Notes: generated from the letters alone by a model not told the origin. Counted from the stretch's first letter, positions 17,126-27,224 are shown. The stretch: DNA of 64,000 nucleotides from Polaribacter sejongensis (GCF_038024065.1 NZ_CP150667.1:3851501-3915500); one strand, 5' to 3'. Program-made: numbers and translations.

Positions 17126-17170
17126 ATTGGAGTCAAAAATGATATTCAGAGGTGTTTTAAGAATGTAAAA

Positions 17171-17857
17171 TTACAAACAAGCGTTCCAAATAACTTCTTT
17201 TGGAGTTGGTGCTGTAACGGTAACTTGTTCTTTAGTTACTGGGTGTATAAATTGAATTTTGCGAGCATGTAAATGAATACTTCCATCTTTGTTGCTTCTA
17301 TCAAATCCGTATTTTAAGTCTCCTTTTATAGGGCTACCAATATTTGATAATTGCGATCTAATTTGGTGATGTCTACCAGTTTCTAAATCAACTTCTATTA
17401 AAGAATAATTGTCTAGTTTTTTAATTACTGTGTAATGAAGAATTGCTTTTTTACTTCCGTCAATTTCTTTAGCGTATGCTGTAGACTTATTATTCTTCGG
17501 ATTCTTTTTTAAGAAATTAATTAAAGTGTCCTTTTCTTTTTTTGGACGGTTTTTTACAACTGCCCAATACGTTTTATGAATGGTTTTTTCTCGTAACATC
17601 TTATTAAGACGTTCTAGAGATTTAGACGTTTTTGCAAAAATAATAATACCAGAAGTGGGTCTATCTAGTCTGTGTACAACACCTAAATAAACATTTCCGG
17701 GTTTGTTATACTCGTCTTTAATGTATTCCTTTACAACATCACTTAAAGGTTTGTCACCTGTTTTATCACCTTGTGTAATATCGCCTGCGCGTTTATTTAC
17801 AATGATAATGTGGTTGTCTTCAAATAAAATTTGTAGATTTTCTTTAGTAGAATGCAT
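17171..17857 (-). CDS. RluA-type pseudouridine synthase without S4 domain
   Basis: 228 residues. It turns uridine into pseudouridine in rRNA or tRNA; the exact target is not deducible. The motif GVVHRLDRPTSGIIIFAKT (about residues 59-77) contains the catalytic Asp in HRLDRPTSG. The later TGRHHQIRSQLS and GDLKYG are also typical. It lacks the N-terminal S4 domain of RluC/RluD, as in the shorter members. Its start follows the engB stop by 6 bases, so the two genes are cotranscribed. Confidence 0.92.
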   Translation of the reverse strand: MHSTKENLQILFEDNHIIIVNKRAGDITQGDKTGDKPLSDVVKEYIKDEYNKPGNVYLGVVHRLDRPTSGIIIFAKTSKSLERLNKMLREKTIHKTYWAVVKNRPKKEKDTLINFLKKNPKNNKSTAYAKEIDGSKKAILHYTVIKKLDNYSLIEVDLETGRHHQIRSQLSNIGSPIKGDLKYGFDRSNKDGSIHLHARKIQFIHPVTKEQVTVTAPTPKEVIWNACL

Positions 17858-17863
17858 TTTTGA

Positions 17864-18475
17864 TTATTTAAAATCTTTAGCAACATCTTCATTCACTCCA
17901 TCAATAAAATCTAAAAACTCTTCTCTACCAAGTCCGGTTGAAGAAGATGTAATAAAAGATTTAGGAAGCGTTTCCCAAGTGTTTAATAATTTCTTTTTAT
18001 AAGAAGTAATTTGTTTGTTCAGTTTAGAACTTCCTAATTTGTCTGCTTTGGTAAAAGCGATACAAAACGGAATTTGGTTTTCACCTAAAAACTTCATGAA
18101 TTCTAAATCAATTTTTTGAGGATCGTGTCTAGAATCAATTAAAACAAAAGTACATACTAATTGCTCTCTTTCTTTGAAGTAGTTCTCTATAAAAAACTGA
18201 AAAATGGTTCTTTTCTTTTTAGATACTTTAGCATAACCGTAACCAGGTAAATCTACTAAAAACCACTCATCATTTATTTTAAAATGATTAATAAGTTGTG
18301 TTTTACCAGGTTTTCCTGAGATTTTTGCTAAATCTTTACGCTCCATCAACATGTTAATTAATGAAGATTTACCAACATTAGAACGTCCAATAAATGCATA
18401 TTCTGGCATTCTTTCCTGTGGAGCCTTCGTAACATTACTGTTGCTCATTACAAAATCTGCAGATCTAATTTTCAT
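17864..18475 (-). CDS. engB: Ribosome biogenesis GTPase EngB/YsxC
   Basis: 203 residues. An essential GTPase that assists assembly of the large ribosomal subunit. G1 is GRSNVGKSS (about residues 31-39); next come KPGKTQLINHF (G2), VDLPGYGYA (G3), FTKADKL (G4) and SSSTGLG (G5). The start MKIRSADFVMSNSN is the family's normal N-terminus. It lies between an alpha/beta hydrolase gene and the pseudouridine synthase gene, all on the minus strand. Confidence 0.95.
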   Translation of the reverse strand: MKIRSADFVMSNSNVTKAPQERMPEYAFIGRSNVGKSSLINMLMERKDLAKISGKPGKTQLINHFKINDEWFLVDLPGYGYAKVSKKKRTIFQFFIENYFKEREQLVCTFVLIDSRHDPQKIDLEFMKFLGENQIPFCIAFTKADKLGSSKLNKQITSYKKKLLNTWETLPKSFITSSSTGLGREEFLDFIDGVNEDVAKDFK

Positions 18476-18522
18476 TATATAGTATAAGGTTCTTTAATTT
18501 TTATAATATTTCTCTGCGAGAA

Positions 18523-19287
18523 TTATATGTTTCTAGAAGTAAGCCAAGTATGAAGAATTGTATTAAATTCTTCTGGTTTTTCCATCATTGCTGCATGTCC
18601 ACATTTATCAATCCAGAATAAGTCTGAGTTCGATAAAAGTTTATGAAAGTCTTCGGCTGCTTCAGGTGGTGTAACACCGTCTTGTTTTCCCCAAATTAAA
18701 CATGTTGGATGTTTCATGTCGGGTAAATCATTCGCCATATTATGTCTTATGGCACTTTTGGCAATAGATAACGTTTTTAATGCTTTCATTCTGTCATTAA
18801 CAGTACTGTAAACATCGTCTACTAACTCTTTAGTTGCAATTGCAGGGTCGTAAAATACTTCTCTAGCTTTTTGCTCTATATATTCGTAGTTTCCTCTTTT
18901 AGGAAAACTATCTCCCATCGCTTTTTCATACATTCCAGAACTTCCTGTAAGTACAAGCGCACTTACCTTTTCTGGGTAGTGTTTTGTAAAATACAACGCT
19001 ATGTGTCCTCCTAAAGAATTTCCTAAAAGAATGGCGTGATCTATATTTTTATGTTCTAAAAATTCTTTTAAAAACTTCGCTAAGTTTTTAACATTCGTTT
19101 TTATAAGGGGTAATGAGTATAAAGGTAATTCAGGTATTAAAACCTTGTATCCGTTATTGGAAAAATGATCAAATGTGGAATCAAAATTACTTAAAGCACC
19201 CATTAATCCGTGTAAAATAATGATTGCAGGTCCTTCTCCAGCTTCTGCATATGTAAATTTCCCTTCCTCTGTTAACTTATCAGTCAT
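18523..19287 (-). CDS. Alpha/beta hydrolase
   Basis: 254 residues. The oxyanion segment HGLMGALSNF is near residue 26, the nucleophile Ser is in LGNSLGGHIALY (about residue 92), the acidic residue is in LIWGKQDGVTPPE, and the His is in IDKCGHAAMMEKPEEF near the C-terminus. This completes the catalytic triad. There is no signal peptide, so it is cytoplasmic. The substrate is unknown; enzymes of this set act on esters or related small molecules. It is conserved beside the dcw operon in flavobacteria as far as I know, which I cannot test here. Confidence 0.88.
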   Translation of the reverse strand: MTDKLTEEGKFTYAEAGEGPAIIILHGLMGALSNFDSTFDHFSNNGYKVLIPELPLYSLPLIKTNVKNLAKFLKEFLEHKNIDHAILLGNSLGGHIALYFTKHYPEKVSALVLTGSSGMYEKAMGDSFPKRGNYEYIEQKAREVFYDPAIATKELVDDVYSTVNDRMKALKTLSIAKSAIRHNMANDLPDMKHPTCLIWGKQDGVTPPEAAEDFHKLLSNSDLFWIDKCGHAAMMEKPEEFNTILHTWLTSRNI

Positions 19288-19420
19288 TAATTTTTAATTG
19301 GCTTAGAAGCAAATGTAATTCTTTTTTGCGAAATAAATATCGTTTTCGTAAACGACTATTTTTAAAATAAAATAGATTCTAACTGCAATGAATTGTTAAT
19401 AAAAGCGTTATTTATTAACA

Positions 19421-19450
19421 AAGTGGTAAAAAGTGGTAAAAAGTGGTAAA
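19421..19450 (+). promoter_or_regulatory. Probable MraZ operator, three 10-bp direct repeats
   Basis: AAGTGGTAAA occurs three times in a row, placing GTGG at 19423, 19433 and 19443, one helical turn apart. MraZ is known to bind such G-rich direct repeats upstream of its own operon. The array ends 8 bases before the -7 box, so bound MraZ would block the promoter. Confidence 0.85.
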
Positions 19451-19457
19451 ATTTACA

Positions 19458-19465
19458 TATTTTTG
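19458..19465 (+). promoter_or_regulatory. -7 box of the dcw operon promoter
   Basis: TATTTTTG fits TAnnTTTG. Transcription would start about 19472, some 18 bases before the GTG start of mraZ. The -33 region falls inside the GTGG repeats. Confidence 0.6.
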
Positions 19466-19489
19466 ACTTCAATATAATATATATTAAGA

Positions 19490-19957
19490 GTGATAAACCT
19501 AATCGGTACATATGAGTGTAAATCAGATGCTAAGGGGAGATTGATGTTTTCATCAGCCTTTAAAAAGCAACTGGATTCTGTGTTACAAGATGGTTTTGTG
19601 GTGAAAAGAGCTGTTTTTCAACCGTGTTTAGAGTTGTATCCAATGAAAGAGTGGAACTTGATGATGGAAAAAATCAACAAACTTAACAGGTTTAATAAAA
19701 AGAATAATGATTTTATTAGAAGATTTACAGCAGGAGTAAAGATGGTAGAATTAGACGCTAGTGGTAGAATTTTAATTCCGAAAGACTTGTTTGAGTTTGC
19801 GGGTATTAAAAAGCAAGTAGTAATGTCTTCTTCAGTGAATATCATTGAAATTTGGGATAAAGAGAAGTATGAAAAAGCCATTGATGATGCAGCAGATGAT
19901 TTTGCTGATTTGGCTGAAGAGGTAATGGGAAATACAGAATTAGATGAATTATCATAA
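19490..19957 (+). CDS. mraZ: MraZ, transcriptional regulator of the dcw operon
   Basis: 155 residues from a GTG start. The N-terminus INLIGTYECKSDAKGRL and the later ELDASGRILIPKDL are the two SpoVT/AbrB-like repeats that form the ring-shaped DNA-binding protein. It represses its own operon by binding GTGG-type repeats, which are present just upstream. Its last 14 bases overlap the start of rsmH, which suggests coupled translation. First gene of the division and cell-wall operon. Confidence 0.96.
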   Translation: MINLIGTYECKSDAKGRLMFSSAFKKQLDSVLQDGFVVKRAVFQPCLELYPMKEWNLMMEKINKLNRFNKKNNDFIRRFTAGVKMVELDASGRILIPKDLFEFAGIKKQVVMSSSVNIIEIWDKEKYEKAIDDAADDFADLAEEVMGNTELDELS

Positions 19958-20843
19958 TCCAGTTTTATTGCAAGAGAGTGTAGACGCGTTAGCTATTAAA
20001 GAAGATGGTGTTTATGTAGATGTTACGTTTGGTGGCGGAGGGCATTCAAGAGAAATTTTGAAAAGATTGGGTGCTAATGGAAAATTGTTTGGTTTTGATC
20101 AAGATCCAGATGCTTTAGGGAATGTGATTGATGATGAGCGTTTTACTTTAATACCTGAGAATTTTAGATATATCTCAAGATTTTTAAGGTTTAATGGTGT
20201 TCGAAAAGTAGATGGCGTTTTGGCAGATTTAGGCGTTTCTTCTCATCAATTTGATGAAGCGGAAAGAGGTTTTTCTACTCGTTTTGATGGTGATTTAGAT
20301 ATGAGAATGAATCAAAAATCTAAAACATCGGCTAAAGAAATTGTGAACACGTATTCTGAAGAGAAATTAGCGGAAATATTGTTTTTATATGGTGAGTTGA
20401 GAAATTCTAGAAATATAGCAAAAACAATTGTAGAGAAAAGACAAGAAGAGAAAATTGATACAAGTTTTCAGTTAAGGCAAGTGTTGCAAAAGTATTTGCC
20501 GAAAGCAAAAGAGCATAAAATAATTGCACAGATTTTTCAGGCAATTCGAATAGAAGTAAATGAGGAATTAGATGTTTTAAAAGAGTTTTTAGAACAGATG
20601 CCTAATTTATTAAAAGAAGATGGTCGTTTAAGTGTAATTTCATATCATTCTTTAGAAGATAGATTGGTAAAAAGGTTTATAAGAACTGGTTTATTTAAAG
20701 GTGAGTTGGAGAAAGATGTGTTTGGTAGAAGTAATGAGCCAATGCAAAAAGTTGGTAAGTTAATTGTACCAACGGTAGAAGAAGTGAAGCTTAATAATAG
20801 GGCTCGTAGTGCTAAGCTAAGAATAGCAACTTTAAGAAAATAG
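19944..20843 (+). CDS. rsmH: 16S rRNA (cytosine-1402-N4)-methyltransferase
   Basis: 299 residues. It methylates C1402 in the decoding centre of 16S rRNA. MNYHNPVLLQESVDAL, the AdoMet site VDVTFGGGGHSREIL and the motif ADLGVSSHQFDEAERGFS are all present, and SYHSLEDRLVKRF lies in the C-terminal half. It overlaps mraZ by 14 bases. Confidence 0.97.
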   Translation: MNYHNPVLLQESVDALAIKEDGVYVDVTFGGGGHSREILKRLGANGKLFGFDQDPDALGNVIDDERFTLIPENFRYISRFLRFNGVRKVDGVLADLGVSSHQFDEAERGFSTRFDGDLDMRMNQKSKTSAKEIVNTYSEEKLAEILFLYGELRNSRNIAKTIVEKRQEEKIDTSFQLRQVLQKYLPKAKEHKIIAQIFQAIRIEVNEELDVLKEFLEQMPNLLKEDGRLSVISYHSLEDRLVKRFIRTGLFKGELEKDVFGRSNEPMQKVGKLIVPTVEEVKLNNRARSAKLRIATLRK

Positions 20844-20844
20844 G

Positions 20845-21171
20845 ATGTCTAAAGTTAAAAAAGGAGTCTACGATTTTCTGAGAGGAAGTTTTCTTACAGA
20901 TGAAGCGGCTTTTAAAAATTGGCGAATCATCATTTTTGTGGTTGTGTTGTTATTGATTATGATAACGAGTGCGCACAAAGCGGAGCGAAAAGTTATTCAG
21001 ATATCAAAGTTGAATAAAGAGAAAAGAGAGTTAAGAGCAGTGTATGTAGATACTGGTACTATTTTAATGAGAATGAAAATGGAGTCGAGTATCAGAGAAA
21101 AAGCAAAAGCAAGAGGTTTAGAGCCTTTAAAATCCCCTCCCAAAAAAATAAAAGTAACCATTAAAGATTAA
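20845..21171 (+). CDS. FtsL-like cell division protein
   Basis: 108 residues with one membrane segment (IIIFVVVLLLIMITSAH, about residues 28-44), a short cytoplasmic N-terminus and a periplasmic, Lys/Arg-rich helical part likely to form a coiled coil. Position between rsmH and ftsI and size match the FtsL-like proteins of Bacteroidetes, which link FtsQ/FtsB to the transpeptidase. Sequence conservation is weak in this family, so position is the main evidence. It begins one base after the rsmH stop. Confidence 0.85.
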   Translation: MSKVKKGVYDFLRGSFLTDEAAFKNWRIIIFVVVLLLIMITSAHKAERKVIQISKLNKEKRELRAVYVDTGTILMRMKMESSIREKAKARGLEPLKSPPKKIKVTIKD

Positions 21172-21176
21172 TAAAA

Positions 21177-23192
21177 TTGGCAACTCACAAAAAAAGCATA
21201 CTTACCAAATTCTACATAGTAGCTGCTTTTATGACGCTGTTTTTGTTGGCTATTGTGTTTCGTATTTTTTCCATTCAACATACGGAGGGAGATAAGTATA
21301 GAAAACTGTCTACAGAATTAACTATCAGGCAAGATACTATTTACGCTAATAAAGGAAATGTCTATGCGGCAGATGGTAATTTGTTGGCTACTTCTATGTC
21401 TAAATTTACAATTAGGATGGATGTGGTGGCTGTGGATAGTGAGGTTTTTGAAAAAAACTTTGTAGCATTGTCTAAGGCTCTTTCTGGCATGTTTGGTAAA
21501 ACACCTTATTATTATCAAAATAAATTAAGAACTGCAAAAAAGAGAAGAAACAGGTATTTGTTAATCGCTAGAAATGTAGGGTATACAGATTATTTGAAGG
21601 TTAAAGAATTTCCAATTTTTAAAAAAGGTGTTTATAGCGGTGGTTTTATAGCAGAGCATAAAACGGTAAGAGCGCATCCTATTGGTAAAATTGCAGAACG
21701 TACTATTGGGTATGATGATTTTAGAGGTGAAGCAGGGATAGAAGGTGCTTTTGCAGATTATATGCAGGGGCAAAATGGTTTAAGGTGGAAGCAGAAAATT
21801 GCTAAAAATCAATGGAAACCTATAAATGATGTAAATGAAAAAGAGCCTGTTGATGGGCATGATATTATAACAACAATAGATGTTAATATTCAGGATATTA
21901 CGCATCATGCTTTGTTAGATAAGTTAGAGTATTTTGAGGCTGAACATGGTTGTGCAGTGGTTATGGAGACTGCTACGGGTGAGATTAAAGCAATTTCTAA
22001 TTTAGGTAGAACTTCTAGAGGAACTTATTACGAGAAAAGAAATTATGCTGTTTGGGAGAGTCATGAACCTGGTTCTACTTTTAAGTTAGCAAGTATGATG
22101 ATTGCTTTAGATGATAAGGTTGTAGATACATCTACGGTTATAGATACGGAGAAAGGTAGGATTTTTGTAAACCGAAGAAAGGTAGAAGATTCTCATCACG
22201 GTGGTTATGGTAAGATTTCTGTTGGTCGAATTTTAGAGGTTTCTTCTAATGTTGGTGTCGTAAAAGTGATTCAGAAATATTATGATAAAAACCCTCAAAG
22301 GTTTTATGATAAAATAGCTGAATATGGTTTTACAGAGCCAATTGGTTTTCAGATAAAAGGAGAAGGGAAGCCTTACATACCAAATCCAAAAGATAAAGAA
22401 TGGAGTAAAATTTCATTAGAATGGATGTCTTGGGGCTATGGTATTTCTATAACGCCAATGCAAACATTAATGTTTTATAATGCTATTGCAAACAATGGTG
22501 TGATGGTGAAACCAAGATTTGTAAAAGAATTAAGAAAGGAAGATAAAGTTGAAAAAGTTTTTGAAACTGAGGTTTTAAATCCGAAAATAGCTTCTGATGA
22601 AACTTTAAGTAAGTTGAAAAAAGTGTTGGAAAACGTAGTAGAAAAAGGTACAGGTAGAGGTATTTATTCTCCTAATTTTTCTATGGCGGGTAAAACAGGT
22701 ACTGCTAAAAAATACATTCCTAGAACTAAAAATAGTAAAGGAGAATGGGAAGGCGGTTTTTATTCAAGTAAACGTTATGTGGCTTCTTTTGCTGGTTTTT
22801 TTCCTGCTGATAATCCAAAATACTCTTGTATTGTAGTTATTCATGATCCGAAGAAAAAGAAAGGATATTATGGTGCAACAGTTGCTGGACCTGTTTTTAA
22901 GGAGATTGCACAGAAGATTTATACAACAACTCCTATAGACAATCAATCTGTAGATGATAAAATAGAATTTGCAGCTATTGATAAGCAGTATTTAGATTTT
23001 GATAAAAAATCAAATGTAGAGTATCAAGAAATTCCGGATGTTAGAGGAATGTCTGGTATGGATGCTTTGGCTTTGTTAGAAAATATCGGATTAAAAGTAC
23101 AGTTTACTGGTGTTGGTAAAGTGAAGTCTCAATCACTAAGAAAAGGAGAAAAATTAATAAAAGGACGAACTATTATTTTAAAACTTTCATAA
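21177..23192 (+). CDS. ftsI: Septal peptidoglycan transpeptidase (class B PBP) with C-terminal PASTA domain
   Basis: 671 residues from a TTG start. It cross-links peptidoglycan at the septum. A membrane anchor lies at about residues 12-32, the dimerisation part follows, and the transpeptidase domain has SxxK at Ser300-Lys303 (EPGSTFKL), SSN (EVSSNVG) and KTGT (MAGKTGTAKK). The last 60 residues (IPDVRGMSGMDALALLENIG) form one PASTA repeat. TTG is the only plausible start, 5 bases after the ftsL-like stop. It is followed by murE with one base between. Confidence 0.95.
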   Translation: MATHKKSILTKFYIVAAFMTLFLLAIVFRIFSIQHTEGDKYRKLSTELTIRQDTIYANKGNVYAADGNLLATSMSKFTIRMDVVAVDSEVFEKNFVALSKALSGMFGKTPYYYQNKLRTAKKRRNRYLLIARNVGYTDYLKVKEFPIFKKGVYSGGFIAEHKTVRAHPIGKIAERTIGYDDFRGEAGIEGAFADYMQGQNGLRWKQKIAKNQWKPINDVNEKEPVDGHDIITTIDVNIQDITHHALLDKLEYFEAEHGCAVVMETATGEIKAISNLGRTSRGTYYEKRNYAVWESHEPGSTFKLASMMIALDDKVVDTSTVIDTEKGRIFVNRRKVEDSHHGGYGKISVGRILEVSSNVGVVKVIQKYYDKNPQRFYDKIAEYGFTEPIGFQIKGEGKPYIPNPKDKEWSKISLEWMSWGYGISITPMQTLMFYNAIANNGVMVKPRFVKELRKEDKVEKVFETEVLNPKIASDETLSKLKKVLENVVEKGTGRGIYSPNFSMAGKTGTAKKYIPRTKNSKGEWEGGFYSSKRYVASFAGFFPADNPKYSCIVVIHDPKKKKGYYGATVAGPVFKEIAQKIYTTTPIDNQSVDDKIEFAAIDKQYLDFDKKSNVEYQEIPDVRGMSGMDALALLENIGLKVQFTGVGKVKSQSLRKGEKLIKGRTIILKLS

Positions 23193-23193
23193 A

Positions 23194-24660
23194 CTGAAGA
23201 ATTTAAAAGACATATTATATCAGGTTGCTATTGATCAAGTATTTGGGATTACAGATATTGAAGTAAATGCTGTTGTTTTCGATTCTAGAAAAATTGAAAA
23301 GAATGACGTTTTTGTTGCTCAAAAAGGAGTTTCAGTAGATGGTCATTTATATATTGAGAAAGCAATTAGTTTAGGTGCAGTTGCAATTATTTGTGAGGAT
23401 TTTCCTGTGGATAAAAAAACGGGAATTACATATATTCAGGTTGCAGATGCTAATGTTGCTTTGGCGATAATGGCGTCTAGTTTTTATGAAAACCCGTCGA
23501 ATAAGATGCCGTTAGTAGGTGTTACGGGTACAAACGGAAAAACTACGATAGCATCACTTTTGTATCAATTATTTAAAAAAGCAGGTTATAAAGTAGGTTT
23601 ACTTTCAACAGTTAAAATTTTAGTTGATGATGTTGAATTTAAGGCAACGCATACAACTCCAGATTCTGTAACCATCAACAGTTATTTAGATAAAATGATT
23701 GATGCAGGTGTAGATTATTGTTTTATGGAAGTGAGTTCTCATGGAATTCATCAGAAAAGAACAGAGGGATTAACGTTTGCTGGTGGAATTTTTACCAACC
23801 TATCTCATGATCATTTAGATTATCATAAAACGTTTGCTGAATACAGAGATGTAAAGAAAGTGTTTTTTGACTCATTACCTAAGTCAGCATTTGCGCTTAC
23901 TAATATCGATGATAAAAATGGCGACTTTATGTTGCAAAATACGAAAGCTAAGAAAGTAACTTATGCTTTAAAAACATTAGCAGATTATAGAGCTAAGATT
24001 TTAGAAAAGCAATTTTCTGGTACGCTTTTAAAAATAAATGAAACAGAAGTTTGGACCAAGTTAATCGGTCAGTTTAACGCTTCTAACTTATTAGCAATTT
24101 TTGCAACAGCAGAATTGTTAGGGTTAGAGAAGTTAGAAATTTTAACCATAATTAGTCAGTTAGAGAATGTAAGTGGTCGTTTCGAGTATGTTATTTCAAG
24201 TGATGGGGTTACGGCAATTGTAGATTATGCACATACGCCAGATGCTTTAAAAAATGTGTTAGAAACCATTAATGATATTAGAAACGGTAATGAAAAACTG
24301 ATAACAGTAGTTGGTTGTGGTGGTGATAGAGATGTTACGAAAAGACCAAAAATGGCACATATTGCTTCTCAGTTAAGTAGTCAAGCAATTTTTACATCAG
24401 ACAATCCTAGAACAGAAAACGCGCAGACTATTTTAGATGAAATGGAACTTGGTGTTGCAGCTGAGAACTATAAAAAAACATTGTCAATTTTAGACAGAAG
24501 ACAAGCAATTAAAACTGCTTGTAAATTCTCTGAAACAGGAGATATTATTTTAATAGCAGGAAAAGGTCATGAAAATTATCAAGAAATTAATGGAGTGAGA
24601 GCTCATTTTGATGATTTAGAAGAAGTAAAGAACTGTTTCAATCAATTAAAAAATAATTAA
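23194..24660 (+). CDS. murE: UDP-N-acetylmuramoyl-tripeptide synthetase MurE, CTG start
   Basis: Adds the third residue (diaminopimelate or lysine) to the peptidoglycan precursor. In this frame, no ATG, GTG or TTG occurs between the stop at 23179 and a GTG at 23407. Yet the translated 71 codons before 23407 are clearly the MurE N-domain: [25 protein letters not shown] and [14 protein letters not shown]. The start is therefore best placed at CTG 23194, one base after the ftsI stop, giving 488 residues, the normal length. The ATP site [10 protein letters not shown], the segment [11 protein letters not shown] and the C-domain DNPRTE motif, which is typical of diaminopimelate-adding enzymes, are present. 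Confidence 0.93.
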   Translation: MKNLKDILYQVAIDQVFGITDIEVNAVVFDSRKIEKNDVFVAQKGVSVDGHLYIEKAISLGAVAIICEDFPVDKKTGITYIQVADANVALAIMASSFYENPSNKMPLVGVTGTNGKTTIASLLYQLFKKAGYKVGLLSTVKILVDDVEFKATHTTPDSVTINSYLDKMIDAGVDYCFMEVSSHGIHQKRTEGLTFAGGIFTNLSHDHLDYHKTFAEYRDVKKVFFDSLPKSAFALTNIDDKNGDFMLQNTKAKKVTYALKTLADYRAKILEKQFSGTLLKINETEVWTKLIGQFNASNLLAIFATAELLGLEKLEILTIISQLENVSGRFEYVISSDGVTAIVDYAHTPDALKNVLETINDIRNGNEKLITVVGCGGDRDVTKRPKMAHIASQLSSQAIFTSDNPRTENAQTILDEMELGVAAENYKKTLSILDRRQAIKTACKFSETGDIILIAGKGHENYQEINGVRAHFDDLEEVKNCFNQLKNN

Positions 24661-24662
24661 GA

Positions 24663-25889
24663 ATGCTATATTATTTATTTGAATATTTAGAAAATATAAT
24701 GGATTTCCCTGGTGCTGGATTGTTTCAGTTTATCACATTTAGAGCTGCGGGAGCTTTTATTTTATCATTATTAATTTCAACCATTTATGGTAGAAGAATT
24801 ATAGATTTTTTAAGAAACCAGCAAGTAGGAGAAACAGTAAGAGATTTAGGTTTAGACGGACAGAAACAAAAAACGGGTACGCCAACAATGGGAGGTGTTA
24901 TTATCATTTTAGCAACTTTAATTCCTGTTTTGTTATTAGCTAAATTAGATAATATCTATGTAATCTTATTGATTATTACTACCGTTTGGATGGGGTTAAT
25001 TGGTTTTTTAGACGATTATATAAAAGTTTTCAAAAAAGATAAAGGTGGTTTAAGCGGTAAGTTTAAAGTCTTAGGTCAGGTTGGTTTAGGTGTTATTGTA
25101 GGTTCTATGTTATATTTTAATGATGGAGTTACCATAAAGGAGCAATTACCAAAAGAGCAGCAAATAGTAAATAAAGATGGACGAAAAATTGTTTTTGGAG
25201 AAGCGCATAAATCTACTAAAACTACAGTGCCATTTTTTAAAGATAATGAATTAGAGTATTCAAAAGCCTTCAGTTTTTTAGGTGATGGATACGAGAAGTA
25301 TGGATGGATTGTTTTCATTTTTGTAACTGTTTTTATTGTAACAGGAATTTCAAATGGTGCAAATTTAACAGATGGAATTGATGGTTTAGCTACTGGTTCA
25401 TCTGCCATAATAGTGTTAACCTTAGCGGTTTTTGCTTGGGTTTCTGGTAATATCATTTTTGCAGATTACTTAGATGTTATGTATATACCAGATTCAGGAG
25501 AAATGACTGTTTTTATACTGGCATTTGCGGGAGCATTAATTGGTTTTCTGTGGTACAATACGTTTCCTGCTCAGGTTTTTATGGGAGATACGGGGAGTTT
25601 AACAATTGGTGGAATTATAGCGGTTATTGCAATTGCTATTCGTAAAGAGTTATTGCTGCCAATTTTAGCAGGAATATTTGTGATAGAAAATCTTTCGGTA
25701 ATTATGCAGGTTTCTTGGTTTAAGTATACCAAAAAGAAATTTGGAGAAGGAAGAAGAATTTTTAAAATGGCGCCTTTACATCATCATTATCAAAAATCAA
25801 ACTATCACGAAAGTAAAATTGTAGTCCGTTTTTGGATTATTGGAATCTTGTTAGCAGTATTTACAATTGTTACTTTAAAATTAAGATAA
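24663..25889 (+). CDS. mraY: Phospho-MurNAc-pentapeptide translocase
   Basis: 408 residues with about ten membrane segments. It links the precursor to undecaprenyl phosphate, forming lipid I at the inner membrane. Key motifs are GTPTMGGVI (about residue 77), FLDDYIK with the catalytic Asp pair, [12 protein letters not shown], and MAPLHHHYQ near the end. A 50-residue loop (about 155-205, [11 protein letters not shown]...) is longer than in proteobacterial MraY, as usual for this phylum. Starts two bases after murE. Confidence 0.97.
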   Translation: MLYYLFEYLENIMDFPGAGLFQFITFRAAGAFILSLLISTIYGRRIIDFLRNQQVGETVRDLGLDGQKQKTGTPTMGGVIIILATLIPVLLLAKLDNIYVILLIITTVWMGLIGFLDDYIKVFKKDKGGLSGKFKVLGQVGLGVIVGSMLYFNDGVTIKEQLPKEQQIVNKDGRKIVFGEAHKSTKTTVPFFKDNELEYSKAFSFLGDGYEKYGWIVFIFVTVFIVTGISNGANLTDGIDGLATGSSAIIVLTLAVFAWVSGNIIFADYLDVMYIPDSGEMTVFILAFAGALIGFLWYNTFPAQVFMGDTGSLTIGGIIAVIAIAIRKELLLPILAGIFVIENLSVIMQVSWFKYTKKKFGEGRRIFKMAPLHHHYQKSNYHESKIVVRFWIIGILLAVFTIVTLKLR

Positions 25890-27224
25890 ATGAAAAGGCT
25901 TGTAATTCTTGGTGGAGGAGAAAGCGGTGTTGGTACAGCGCTTTTAGGAAAACAAAAAGGATACGAAGTCTTTGTTTCAGATAAAAATAAAATATCAAAA
26001 GAGTATAAAGAAGTTCTTTTAAATAACGAGATCGATTTTGAGGAAAATCAACATACAGAAAGCAAAATTTTAAATGCAGATGTAGTGATGAAAAGTCCTG
26101 GAATTCCAGACACGGTTGCTTTAATTCAGCAACTAAGAGAAAAATTAATTCCTGTTGTTTCAGAAATTGAATTTGCAGCACAGTTTACGGCCGCGACTAT
26201 TGTAGGGATTACAGGTTCTAATGGAAAAACAACCACAACATTATTACTGCATCATATTTTAAAAAAAGCAGGATTAAATGTAGGTGTTGCAGGTAATATT
26301 GGTGATAGTTTTGCACAACAAGTTGCGGAAGAATCTTACGAAAACTATGTGTTAGAGTTAAGTAGTTTTCAGTTAGATGGAATAGAGAATTTTAATAGTC
26401 ATATTGCAATTTTAACAAATATTACACCAGATCATTTAGATAGGTACGAATACGATTTTAATAAATATATAGATTCAAAATTTAGGATCACAAAGAATCA
26501 GACAGCAACCGATTATTTAATTTATGATGCAGATGATAAAGCCATCAATAATTGGTTAAAAGAACATAAAACAAGCGCAAAATTAGTTCCGTTTTCGCTT
26601 GAAAAAGAATTAGAGTATGGAGCGTATATCAAAGACAATAATATTATTATCAATATAAATAAAGACAAAATTAACATGCCGTTATCAACTTTATCAGTAA
26701 AAGGAAAACACAATACCAAAAATGCTATGGCAGCTACTATGGCGGCTCAATTATTAAAAGCTAGAAAGCAAGTTATTATTGAGAGTTTAGAAGATTTTGA
26801 AGGAGCAGAGCATCGCTTAGAAAATGTAGCAAAAGTTAGAGGTGTAGAGTATATAAATGATTCTAAGGCAACTAATGTAAACGCAACGTATTATGCGTTA
26901 GAATGTATGGACAAAACTACTATCTGGATTGTTGGTGGTGTAGATAAAGGGAACGATTATAATGATTTGTTGCCTTTGGTAAGAGAAAAAGTAAAAGCAA
27001 TTGTTTGTTTAGGTGTTGATAATGATAAAATTAAAAACACTTTTGGAAACGTGGTAGATATTATAGTAGAAACTGCAGGAGCAGAAGAAGCTGTAAAAGT
27101 ATCTCACAAATTAGCAGAAAGTGGAGAAGCTGTTTTATTGTCGCCAGCATGTGCAAGTTTCGATTTGTTTGAAAACTATGAAGATAGAGGTCGTCAATTT
27201 AAGAAAGCAGTAAGAAGTTTATAA
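25890..27224 (+). CDS. murD: UDP-N-acetylmuramoylalanine--D-glutamate ligase
   Basis: 444 residues. Adds D-glutamate to UDP-MurNAc-L-Ala in the cytoplasm. The N-domain starts VILGGGESGVGTALLG, the ATP-binding motif is GITGSNGKTTTT (about residues 108-119), ITPDHLDRY is the central motif, and the C-domain has NDSKATNVNATYYAL and LLSPACASFDLFENYEDRG. The start codon follows the mraY stop without a gap. Order murE-mraY-murD-ftsW is standard. Confidence 0.97.
   Translation: MKRLVILGGGESGVGTALLGKQKGYEVFVSDKNKISKEYKEVLLNNEIDFEENQHTESKILNADVVMKSPGIPDTVALIQQLREKLIPVVSEIEFAAQFTAATIVGITGSNGKTTTTLLLHHILKKAGLNVGVAGNIGDSFAQQVAEESYENYVLELSSFQLDGIENFNSHIAILTNITPDHLDRYEYDFNKYIDSKFRITKNQTATDYLIYDADDKAINNWLKEHKTSAKLVPFSLEKELEYGAYIKDNNIIININKDKINMPLSTLSVKGKHNTKNAMAATMAAQLLKARKQVIIESLEDFEGAEHRLENVAKVRGVEYINDSKATNVNATYYALECMDKTTIWIVGGVDKGNDYNDLLPLVREKVKAIVCLGVDNDKIKNTFGNVVDIIVETAGAEEAVKVSHKLAESGEAVLLSPACASFDLFENYEDRGRQFKKAVRSL

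Noticed and set aside
23407..24660. MurE starting at GTG 23407
   Set aside because: Would omit about 71 residues that clearly belong to the MurE N-domain.
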